Shown: positions 1 to 9,100 of the stretch, piece after piece
Position numbering within the stretch: position 1 is the stretch's first letter
Layout: each line of letters opens with the position of its first letter
Assembly (NCBI GenBank): GCA_054661495.1
Contig: BAAFSQ010000076.1
Coordinates: 1-40,083 of the forward strand
From: Zygophlyctis sp. KS116
Lineage: Eukaryota; Chytridiomycota
Reading direction: 5' to 3'
DNA: 40,083 nucleotides
Made by a program: the position numbers and the translations under genes
Notes under the pieces: model-generated
What the model was told of the DNA's origin: nothing
The model's input: the letters and a program-made list of their open reading frames with translations, nothing else
Database searches by the model: none

Positions 1-238
1 GCGCGTTTTGGCCTTTAAAAGTCAGTCGGAGCTTGAGTTTTGATCTTTGTCGATCAGCCACTTCAGAGCCTGCTACATTTGATTTTGTGTCTCTATCCTC
101 AAATTTTTGTATCAAGATCAACTTAGACGTTTCATTACATTCTTTAATGTTCACTCTGACCCATTCTCTATCAGTCAGATGATCTAGTGTTCCGCAATGC
201 CAAGTATCGGTCAAAGTGAAGATGATTTGTATTTGTAT
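1..238 (-). other. Possible coding exon of an unrecognised gene, cut by window edge
   Basis: Read on the minus strand, the stretch from about 238 down to 1 stays open for about 79 codons with a charged, protein-like composition (for example TDREWVRVNIKEC, LILIQKFEDRD). It has no ATG, begins just after an in-frame stop, and has no obvious 3' splice site at its upstream edge in the style of the other introns here. The plus strand is also open from 3 to 182, but that reading is serine-rich and looks like an antisense shadow. I do not recognise the protein. It may be an internal exon of a gene running off the left edge, or chance. Confidence 0.25.
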
Positions 239-726
239 TTAAAAACATTATTTGTATTTGAGATAACTGCATTTAATTTCTTGAGAATTCATTTAAAAAA
301 AATGTGATAAATGAAACTTTTTACCCTGAGATCTAACATGGGGATTAATATCTAAACGATAGATTAAATTGACGATTATCCAGTCCTAAACTAACTTCTG
401 TAAGAGTTAAACACTCTAAATAAAGTTTTTATTTACTAAGCTGTTAGCACGTTCATGCTGCTGTAGTTCATTATTTTCTCAAAATTGAACTATTAGGAAA
501 TCAGCGTCTGCAGGATTGATGCAGATCCCAAGATCTCGATGCTCATACTCAGTTGGCTGACAACTATCAATATACAGCCTACTTTAATACTGAAATAGTC
601 AAGGAATACTCAATAGATGATTATTAAACTATTGCCAATCGTCCGCAATTAAATTAATGTTGTTTATGATTGAGTTTTGAAATCCAACAAATTAAACCTA
701 GACGCGTCGCGTCATCGGCAAAAAAA
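239..726. other. Spacer before citrate synthase, with one exon-like stretch
   Basis: No gene could be assigned. On the plus strand the frame 448-627 is open except for one TGA at 517-519. It begins right after a TAG that could be a 3' splice site (TTACTAAGCTGTTAG) and ends at TAA 625-627; its last part (from about 525) reads naturally, for example QLADNYQYTAYFNTEIV. It may be the tail of a broken or misread gene. A small inverted repeat TCTGCA/TGCAGA lies at 507-525. Close to the citrate synthase start are a four-codon upstream ORF (666-680), the string ATTAAACCTA (about 691-700) and an ACGCGT box (702-707). The TTAAACCTA core recurs upstream of eL28. Confidence 0.4.
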
Positions 727-2143
727 ATGTTGAGACTCAGAAGCTATTCATCTAAACCGCAATCTTTAAAGGCTCGCCTCAAGGAGATTATTCCAGTCAA
801 GCAGGCAGAAGTCAAGGCAGTCCGTGCAGAATATGGGGCAAAGAGTCTTGGTAATTCTACAGTTGATATGGTAAGTTGTGGCGATACTAAAATTACAGGC
901 TTATGGAGGTATGCGGGGGATAAAAGGGATGATTTGGGAAACTTCAGTATTAGATGCTGATGAGGGAATAAGATTTAGAGGATATACTATCCCAGAATGT
1001 CAAAAGTTGTTACCATCTGCTAAAGGTGGAGAAGAACCTCTCCCAGAAGGTCTTTTTTGGTTGCTTATGACTGGTGAAATTCCTTCTCAGGATCAAGTTG
1101 CTGAATTGTCGGCTGATTGGGCGGCTAGATCCGCTATTCCCGCGTATGTTGAAGATATTTTGGATAGATGTCCAAATACTTTACATCCAATGAGTCAATT
1201 CTCTTTAGCAGTAGTTGCTCTTCAGCAAGAGTCTAGTTTTGCGAAAGCTTATCAAAATGGAGTGTCAAAGACTAGTTACTGGGAGTATGTGTATGAGGAT
1301 GCTAATGATTTAATTGCTAAACTTCCAAATGTAGCTGCTAGAATTTACAGAAATGTTTTCAAAGATGGAAAAGTTCCAGATATTGATCCTAAATTGGATT
1401 ATGGAGCTAATTTTTCAAAACTTTTGGGATATTCTGATCCAAAGTTTATAGAACTAATGAGATTATATCTGACAATTCATTCTGATCATGAAGGTGGAAA
1501 TGTTAGGTATCTTTACCAACCTTAATTATAGTGCTCATGCTACTCATTTGGTTGGGAGTGCTCTCTCAGATCCTTATTTATCCTTTTCTGCAGGACTTAA
1601 CGGACTAGCAGGTCCACTTCATGGATTAGCTAATCAAGAAGTCCTTCGTTGGATCATTAAAATGAAGGATGAAGTTGGTTATGGAGCTACTGATGCTCAA
1701 ATTAAAGATTATATCTGGAAAACATTGAAATCTGGCCAAGTAGTTCCAGGATATGGTCATGCTGTTTTAAGAAAGACAGATCCTCGTTATACTTGTCAAA
1801 GAGAATTCGCCTTGAAACATTTGCCAACAGATCCAATGTTCAAGTTGGTGAGCCAACTTTACAATATTGTTCCTGGAGTTTTGACTGAACATGGTAAAAC
1901 AAAGAATCCATGGCCAAATGTTGATGCCCATAGTGGTGTTTTACTTCAGGTAGTATATATTTATTAAATTATTAGCATTTCGGCTTTGTTGAACAAGATT
2001 ATTACACTGTTCTCTTTGGTGTTTCTCGTGCGCTTGGAGTCATGTCTGGTCTTGTATGGGCCAGGATTTTGGGATTACCAATCGAAAGACCCAAATCATT
2101 AAGCACTGAAATGATTCGAAAAATGTTTTCAACAGCAAAATAA
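727..2143 (+). CDS. CIT1: Citrate synthase, mitochondrial
   Basis: Condenses acetyl-CoA and oxaloacetate to citrate, the entry step of the TCA cycle. Spliced product 445 aa, the normal length for the eukaryotic enzyme. The start is the first ATG (727) in frame; the N-terminus [15 protein letters not shown] is a typical mitochondrial targeting peptide. Conserved blocks are in order: [52 protein letters not shown] (active-site His), [13 protein letters not shown] (second active-site His), [10 protein letters not shown] (active-site Asp) and [11 protein letters not shown] near the end. Introns: 871-898 (28 nt), 1507-1531 (25 nt), 1950-1975 (26 nt), each placed by restoring the family alignment. 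The full set of catalytic residues implies the enzyme is active and the organism keeps a TCA cycle, unlike derived microsporidia. Its stop lies 59 nt from the convergent neighbour. Confidence 0.97.
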
Positions 2144-2202
2144 AGAATGACATTATATTCTAAATTAATGAAATTTTTCTTAAGTCAAACACAACTGGTA
2201 TT

Positions 2203-3054
2203 TTACAAACTTGGACGCTTCTTAATTGATAGTAAGAGAAGCAGTTCTTCCATTTTTTCATCTTGATTCACTACCATATCCTTGAACCTTGATATATTTG
2301 CCTTTGTTTTTTCTATTTCTCTTTTAAAATTTTCAGATTTCCTAAATTGATCTGAAATATCCGTTTTAGTTTTTTTAATTTCTGGTGAATCATACTTTTG
2401 AATCACATAATCATCCTCTGAAGCCAGTAATTCCTTAAATTTCAATTGATTTTTTTCAATTTCTTGATATAGATCTTGTAGTTCTGGCCAAGCGGGTAAT
2501 TTATTCAATAGCCAATCTTTTAAAAAACCAATCTTCCCCTTGAATAAAAGAAGCATCCTTTGTCTTTCATCCAGGGTATCGTTAAGCTCCTTCTTATACA
2601 ATTTTCCTATATAAACAACCAATTCTTTTTCCAACTCCTTGACTGTAGATTTACATCCTAATATTTCTTTTTGCATGATTTCTCTCCTTTCCTTCAAACT
2701 TTTAATCTGCTGAAAGAGAGTATGGAGCATTCCTCCATGACCATTTTCACAAGTTAACTTTTGAATCTTGTATTTTAGAAATTCCTTTTCCTTTTGAATA
2801 TTAGATAGTCCTTTTATAACCAGAGAGTATTCATTCTTAATATCTGAGAGCAGATCTTCATAAATTGTAAAATGTGAAATAAATTCAGAAAATAGGTATT
2901 CGATTTCTTGCAAATCCATTGTATTTCCAATCCTGTCTTGTATTTCCACTAGAGATAAATGCCTATGAGATTTTCCTATTTTTGGCAAGTAAAATGCTCT
3001 TTTTCTTCTGGGAAGGAATGAATAATCAATTGTAGATGGAATACTAAGTTTCAT
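2203..3054 (-). CDS. Coiled-coil protein with TSNAXIP1-like N-terminal segment
   Basis: Intronless, 283 aa from the ATG at 3054 (the frame extends to a TTG at 3060). Basic N-terminus (PRRKRAFYLP), then about residues 45-85 with the pattern EYLFSEFISHFTIYEDLLSD followed by IKNEYSLVIKGL. This resembles the TSNAXIP1 N-terminal domain, whose hallmark is a phrase like fI..F.tY..lLs.IKneY. The rest is mostly charged helical heptads: EKEFLKYKIQKL, KERREIMQKEI, ELEKELVVYIGKLYKKEL, and a C-terminal helix rich in Lys/Glu/Leu. Proteins with this domain are mainly known from ciliated or flagellated lineages, so a flagellar or basal-body role is inferred, not shown. It is shorter than animal TSNAXIP1. Its start lies only 27 nt after the stop of the LRR gene on the same strand. 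The coiled coil is certain; the family call is moderate. Confidence 0.6.
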   Translation of the reverse strand: MKLSIPSTIDYSFLPRRKRAFYLPKIGKSHRHLSLVEIQDRIGNTMDLQEIEYLFSEFISHFTIYEDLLSDIKNEYSLVIKGLSNIQKEKEFLKYKIQKLTCENGHGGMLHTLFQQIKSLKERREIMQKEILGCKSTVKELEKELVVYIGKLYKKELNDTLDERQRMLLLFKGKIGFLKDWLLNKLPAWPELQDLYQEIEKNQLKFKELLASEDDYVIQKYDSPEIKKTKTDISDQFRKSENFKREIEKTKANISRFKDMVVNQDEKMEELLLLLSIKKRPSL

Positions 3055-3081
3055 TACCAAATCTATTATAGATGTTGTACG

Positions 3082-5173
3082 TCATTCGGATAATTCAAGA
3101 TCATCGGACTCTTCACGATGATGTGATTTTATAATGAGACTGCCAATCCAAATTGATAAAAGAGCAGCAGCATATTTTCCATAAGGCCTAATTTTAATCT
3201 AAAATTCAAGATACATCATGCGATTCTTAAACCATAGGCTAGATACTTGGCTATTAAAGTATCTTTCGGCCTGTGATAAAATACGATCAGAAGGAGGTTG
3301 ACCATTACTTTCATTAAATTAAATAAATATACGATAGAGCAGCTACTTGCTTGATCTTTGAGGAAGATCTAAAATTAAAATTAAAATTCTTACATCCAAA
3401 TCATTTCATGATTAAACCAACCATTCCAATTTTTGTGCTTATTATAACTTTTTATTACTAAAGTTCACTTACATTTCTTTCAAAGAATTCCAACCTTTAG
3501 AAAGTTTTTCACTATTGAGGTCTTGATTATCGATTGAATCAATTCTTAATTTATTAGTGATAAGCTTTTACATTTCCGATAATCGCATCAAACCTTCGAT
3601 TTTTTGTGGATCTTCTAAATTGTTGTGACTTAAATCACTTTTCGAATTATTAGTACTTATTTACATGATATATAGGTTTTGTAGGCCATTCAAGATCCTT
3701 TCTGGTACTTCTCCCGTCAAGTGATTATTTTGCAGGTACAATTCATTTAGTTCTATCAATCCTCCCATCTCTTCCGGTACAAGTCCCTCGAGGTAATTTT
3801 GGTGAAGATCACTATAATTAACCCAAATTTTAATTGATTTACAGCTCCTTCAAGTTTTTCATATTTCCAATTTCCTTTGGAATATTTCCAGACAACCTGT
3901 TATTGTTCAAGTATCTTATAATCAGCTTAACTGTCTTACAGTCTTTCCAATTTTACTAAATTTCCAAGCTCGGTTGGAATAGAACCAGTAAAGTGATTAA
4001 ACTTTAAACTCCTTTCAAAATTAGTATAATATAGATACAAAAATTTCAATTCAGTCAATTGACTAACCCATGATGGAATAGATCCAGAAAATCTGTTATT
4101 ATGCAATACCCTTGAATTCATAAATTAAAAAACATACAATCTTTCCAGACTAGTCAGAGCCTCCAAATCTTTTGGGATAATTCCAGAAAATTGATTATTA
4201 CTTAGGTAACTTTTACAATTAGCTTGAACTATTTACAGCATCTGCAACTTTTCTAAATTTCCAATCTCGGACGGAATTGATCCCTTAAGCTTATTACCTG
4301 AAAGACTTCTATCGATTAGCTTCAACAATATGTACAGAAAAGTCAAAGTCTTCAAATTTCCAATTTCTTTGGGAATCTCTCCATTCAACTTGTTATTTTC
4401 CAACCAACTATCCTGAGTTATAAAAAAGCATACAGACTTGTAAGACTCGGACATAAAGTCGGAATCCTTCCAGAAAGAGCATTCATATACAAATGCCTAT
4501 TATTCAGATTATAACTACTTACAACTTTTGCAAGAATTCTAGATTCCCAATGGACTCTGGTATTTCTCCTTGCAGTTCATTCCTGTATAGAAAACTTTTA
4601 ATTAAAAGAGAAATGTACTTACATATTAACGATATTTTTCAAGTTTCCTATTTCTAAAGGAATCTTTCCATTTAATTGATTTCTTTCAAGATATCTTATA
4701 TTAGATCTACAAGATTACAATTCCTTTAAATTTATCAAATTCCCAATTTCAGCAGGTATTGATCCGTTTAATCTATTTCCTGAACAATCACTTTTATAAA
4801 TAATCCCAACTTACAGTTTTTCCAAATTAACCAAATTTGATATGCCGACTGGCAATGATCCGGATAGTTGATTATCTGAAAGATCACTTTGCATTAATAA
4901 TCCTAAATAATACAGATGCTTTAGATTTTTCAATTGACCAATCTCTAAAGGAATCTCTCCAAAAAGACCATCATGTTTCCAATTAATCTCAATAACCATT
5001 GAATCCTTAATAGTCACACCATGCACTGAATGCATTGAAACAGTTGTTTTTCCACCCATTTTCCTATAAATCGCCTTCACCAACTTGATCTCATTCATTT
5101 GATTCTGATAAGTAGAGTAAATTCCTAGAGGAAACAAGAGCCATAATGCAAAAATCCATCCATGATGCATCAT
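3082..5173 (-). CDS. Membrane-anchored leucine-rich-repeat protein, one repeat per exon
   Basis: Spliced product 538 aa from the ATG at 5173. N-terminal signal segment GWIFALWLLFPLGIYS, a short cap, then about 14 plant-type 24-residue LRRs (L.L..N.L.G.IP..IGNL..L) at roughly residues 70-410, a weakly repeated tail, one transmembrane helix (YAAALLSIWIGSLII) and a short acidic cytoplasmic end (REESDDLELSE). No kinase domain. It has 18 introns, all in phase 2: 4887-4913, 4791-4814, 4695-4718, 4595-4622, 4497-4522, 4408-4433, 4309-4335, 4210-4236, 4111-4137, 4012-4038, 3915-3939, 3812-3842, 3638-3664, 3545-3571, 3448-3472, 3369-3393, 3308-3332, 3188-3214 (24-31 nt). Most LRR exons are exactly 72 nt. 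The sum leaves a perfect frame. A cell-surface recognition role is inferred. The last four introns join a non-LRR tail; that part could conceivably be a separate small gene beginning at the Met before ISSSKIKQ, though the phases argue for one gene. Confidence 0.85.
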
Positions 5174-5282
5174 CCCGAATATTTTTAGAATAAATTTGCA
5201 ATTATAAATTTGCAATTCATTGCTAATTTGTTGGCAAATTTACTGAATGCATTTCTGGCAATCGTAATCAGCTACAATCATC
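5174..5282. promoter_or_regulatory. Divergent promoter region, LRR gene / ABC transporter
   Basis: Only 109 bp separate the two start codons. It contains AAATTTGCAATT twice in direct orientation, 14 bp apart (5192-5203 and 5206-5217), and an inverted copy of the core, GCAAATTT, at 5234-5241. These are plausible shared operator-like sites; no known factor is assigned. Confidence 0.4.
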
Positions 5283-8200
5283 ATGGCGAAAGTGTCGAAA
5301 GAGTAATTTTGTTTCTATTTTGTATTTATAGTTGCATATGTTCTGTAAAAAGTCCGAATTCGTCGACCGGTCAAGGCTTGTCCACCTACAAATTCATGAA
5401 TCAAATCCGTGCGGTTGCATTCAACAAGGTATCATATCAGAAGAGGCAGGTATTTACAAACATTTCATGTGTGTCAATCTGTCCAATGACAATTGTATTT
5501 TTATCTTGGGGGCTTGGATTGCTGATTCAATCTTTAATAACTCCTTCTAGACGGCTGGAAGAAAATCTATTTTGTTCAAACTTGTCCGATTTCTATAATT
5601 TAAATTACAGCTGTAAATTAAGTTGTTTTTTAACATTTTTAGATGGGGATGCATCCAATATCCCAAGGGCCAAAAACGATATCATCAAAAATACATTTAA
5701 TCCACCGTCAGTCTTTTTACCAAATTCATGTGTTTATTATTTTGGAAAAAGTACTTCATTTTCACTTCCGTTTCAAAATTACTCTGTAGAAACTATGCCA
5801 GAAATTAAGGATTCAACTTATTGGGGACAGCCTAGAGGTGGTTGGTTAGATTCAAACCTGGTAAATGTATCCGATCCTTTTCAACAGGATAAATTTAATA
5901 GACTGCTACTAATTCAACAAAAATCGTTTGTTATTTTAGCTTCAGATCCGAATTTACGAAATATAATAGGACCAGTGCAGTCGATACAGAAATTAAATAT
6001 CACACAATTCTCATCAGCAAAAGACAATAACAATTTTACAGACTTGATATCTGCGATTCCCTATCGGTATTATCTTAATATTTCTTCATTGGATGTTACT
6101 TTGACTAATTTGGAATTTGTAAAAGTTCCATACTTTGAATGGTTTCCTTTCAATACGACTTTGGAAGGAATTGATGATTATTTTAATGATTTGATTCTAA
6201 ATGTTTTAGAAAGGATTAATAATGTGGATAAAATAGCGCTTATTCAAGATAACTCAGCAACTGAAACGCTATCTGAATATTATATAAACTCTGCTCTGAC
6301 TGTAACAGATTTACCATACGGTGCACTTTATTTTTCTAGCATAAATTATTCTAGTCTCGATTTTAAGTACACGTTGGTTTTTGGAAGTGATTCAAGGATA
6401 AGTAGTGGAGCTTGGAATTTTCCGGATGCTGGTTTAAGACGGATTATTATGCAGAGTCAACTTTCTAATGCTTTTTTAAGGTCGAGTGGAGATAAGTGGA
6501 AGGATTTTGAGATATCAGGAGGACTCAGAATGTTTCCAATGATAGGGACCAATGAATTTAAAATACCCGTGGGCAGTTTAATTGGAAGAATTGTTTATCC
6601 TTTTGGGGTCTCTTTTCTGTTACCAATATTTGTAGTCATCTTGGTAAAGGAAAAGGAAAATAGGATACAAATTATGACCAAAATGAATGGCCTACATTCC
6701 GCTGTGTACTATCTAGGTCATTATATACATTTTTATATTTTGCATATTCTTTCATCCGCTGTTTTCTTATTATCAGGGTATATATCTCAAATGGAAATGT
6801 TTACAATGACTTCCTGGGACGTATTGATCATCGTATGGCTTACATGGGGATTTGCACAAATAGCTACTGCATTTTTATTATCAGTGTTTTTCCAGCAGTC
6901 AAGCTTGGCCCTAGGTATTTTGATTAAACTAAGAAGAAGTCTTGACATTTGTCGCTACATTGACTGGTGTTATTGTGTCGAATGCAGTTGATTTTATTTT
7001 TGTTTCTGCAAATCCACCATTAATATACATGATTTGGCCGCCCTTTGCATTTTACAGATGTATTTCAGTTATGAATGCTGCAACATTAGGAGCTGCCGTT
7101 CAGGCACAATTTGGAGGAAATAGTGATGGTGTTACTGTAAATCCGTACAAATTAAGCTACTTAAAACCGGGAGACGAGGTTTTTAACGCAATTATGATGA
7201 TGTATGGATGTACAGTGTTTTTCCTTATCATGACAGCTTATTTAAGTCAAGTGCTACCTTCCAAATTTGGCGTCGCTAAGAGATGGGATTTTCCTCTAGA
7301 GTGGATTTATAAAATATTTACAAAACCTGAAAATAAAGTTGTGAATGGTCTGATTAAAGAACCAAGTGTGCATGGAGACCAGGATGTAATAGAAGAACGC
7401 CAAAGAGTTGATTTGGGACAAGTATCAAAAGATTCGCCTTTAATAATTAAGCATTTACACAAGTCTTTTGGAAAGAAAGTTGCTGTCGATAGTATCTCTT
7501 TTTCCGTAGAAAAAGGAATTGTATTTGGCCTATTGGGAGAAAATGGTGCTGGCAAAACTACCTTGATTTCTGTTTTAACAGGTCTTTTTTCTTGCGACTC
7601 TGGCACAGCTATCTTGGCTGGATACGATACTTCAACAGAAATGAAATTTATTCATAAAAGAATTGGCATTTGTCCTCAATACGACATTCATTGGGACGAC
7701 CTTACTATTGAAGAGCACTTACTTTTTTACGCAAGATTAAAAGACTCACCAATCAAGTTTGAAAAAGAAATTGTAGAAAAATCTTTACAGGATGTCGGAC
7801 TTGCTGGTATGGGACATCGTCTTGCACGTAGTCTATCTGGCGGTGAAAAGAGAAGACTCTCTATAGCCATGGCACTAGTGGGAGATCCTTGCCTTGTATT
7901 TTTAGATGAACCAACGACTGGACTTGACCCAGAAGTACGTAGAATTGTTTGGAAAATCATTCAACAATGTAGAAAAAGTCAAACTTTTCTATTAACCACT
8001 CATTCAATGGAAGAAGCAGAAGTTTTATGTCAAAGAATTGGTATAATGTCAAGGGGAAATCTAGAATGTATTGGTTCACCACTTCATTTAAAGAAACTGT
8101 ATGGAACTGGTTTCAAAATAACTGTCAAATACCTTGACCAAGAATTAGCCAAGACTTTTATGAGCAATTTACTAAATTTGTATTGCGAAACTTGGTCCTT

Positions 8201-8400
8201 TACCGCCACATTTGCTACTGGAATGATTATTGAACTACTTCCCAAACAAGAAATCTCTTTGGCAGACCTTTTTGAAGATATAGAGAATGGAAAAGATAAT
8301 CATGGCATTGACTGTTGGAGTCTTTGCCAGACTACCCTTGAAGTAATTTTATTATTATTAATTGTAGCAAGTATTTATCAAGATTACAAACGAATCATAG
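5283..8400 (+). CDS. Half-size ABCA-type ABC transporter
   Basis: Membrane exporter with one transmembrane domain followed by one ATP-binding domain, about 1002-1012 aa. Family members move lipids or amphipaths; the substrate here is unknown. TM1 is IVFLSWGLGLLIQSLI, followed by a large lumenal/extracellular loop of about 350 residues, then about six helices (from GVSFLLPIFVVILV to FFLIMTAYLSQVLP). The nucleotide-binding domain has Walker A GENGAGKTT, Q-loop CPQYD, signature LSGGEKRR, Walker B LVFLDEPTTGLDP and H-loop TTHSMEEAE, all intact, then the ABCA-style tail CQTTLEQVF. Introns: 5303-5331 (29 nt), 6915-6939 (25 nt), 8343-8367 (25 nt). A fourth, 5613-5642 (30 nt), is likely but contains no stop, so it could be read through. 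The start at 5283 is supported by the first intron, which joins a short MAKVSK exon. Stop TAG at 8398-8400. Confidence 0.92.
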
Positions 8401-8536
8401 TATCTCTTGAAATCTCATCAATCTCATGAATTATAAAAATTGTAAAAGCAATAAAAATTATAAAAATAATAGAAATAATATTATAAAGAGTTCACAGTCA
8501 CAAAACGCCAAGCCGTGAACGCGAAAAATAAAAAAA
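8401..8536 (+). promoter_or_regulatory. Upstream region of V-ATPase subunit c
   Basis: The spacer is strongly A-rich, with TATAAAG-like strings. CAGTCACA at 8495-8502 equals the HomolD box known from fission yeast promoters. It lies inside an inverted repeat GTTCAC (8490-8495) / GTGAAC (8515-8520) with a 19-nt loop. A match of eight bases could be chance. Confidence 0.35.
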
Positions 8537-9076
8537 ATGCCATTGACATTCACAGAAGCTTGCCCTGCTTACAGGTACTTTTCCTAATTAATCTCTAGTC
8601 CATTCTTTGGAGCCATCGGATGTGCCGCCTCCATAATCTTTTCTTGTTTTGGAGCTGCCTATGGAACTGCTAAATCCGGTGTTGGAATAGCAGCTATGGG
8701 AGTCATGAGACCAGAACTCATTATGAAGAATGTAATTCCAGTTGTTATGGTATATTTATTAATTTAAATCCAGGCGGGTATCATTGCAATTTATGGTGTT
8801 GTTGTATCAGTCTTGATCAGTGGAGGATTAAAACAAATGATGTCTTTGTATGCAGGATTTATATTTTTTGCTGCTGGTTTGTCTGTCGGACTCTCTGGTC
8901 TTGCCGCAGGTTTTGCCATTGGAGTAGTGGGCGATGCAGGTGTTCGTGGGTCTGCACAACAACCAAAACTATTTGTGGGGATGATTTTAATTCTTATTTT
9001 TGCAGAAGTATTGGGTCTGTATGGACTGATTGTGGCTTTAATTTTGAATACTCGAGCGTCTGACGCAAGTTGCTGA
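8537..9076 (+). CDS. VMA3: V-type H+-ATPase proteolipid subunit c
   Basis: Rotor-ring proteolipid of the vacuolar/endosomal proton pump. Spliced product 163 aa, the usual length, with four hydrophobic helices: [55 protein letters not shown] and [19 protein letters not shown]. The last carries the essential proton-binding Glu (about residue 137, in [11 protein letters not shown]). The duplicated motif [18 protein letters not shown] in the first half and [18 protein letters not shown] in the second is typical of the family. Introns: 8575-8598 (24 nt, phase 2) and 8750-8773 (24 nt, phase 0). Stop TGA at 9074-9076; the next gene's ATG follows 24 nt later. Confidence 0.97.
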
Positions 9077-9100
9077 GTAAAATTTTACTTAATAAAAAAG

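Noticed and set aside
517-519. UGA recoding or an altered genetic code
   Set aside because: VMA3 and the LRR gene end in TGA at the expected family C-termini, so TGA is a normal stop here; a single TGA in an unassigned stretch is weak evidence.
3082-5173. Plant contamination, because of the plant-type LRR consensus
   Set aside because: Introns are the same 24-31-nt class as in all neighbouring genes, so it belongs to this genome.
3936-5215. Several separate short LRR peptides on the minus strand
   Set aside because: They are exons of one gene; joining them across 24-31-nt phase-2 introns gives a continuous 538-aa protein.
5613-5642. Taking this 30-nt segment of the ABC gene as certainly coding
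   Set aside because: It has GT...AG ends and intron-like composition but no stop; listed as a probable intron rather than decided.
7307-7960. Minus-strand open frames opposite the ABC ATP-binding domain
   Set aside because: The plus strand carries all ABC motifs here; the antisense frames are shadows.
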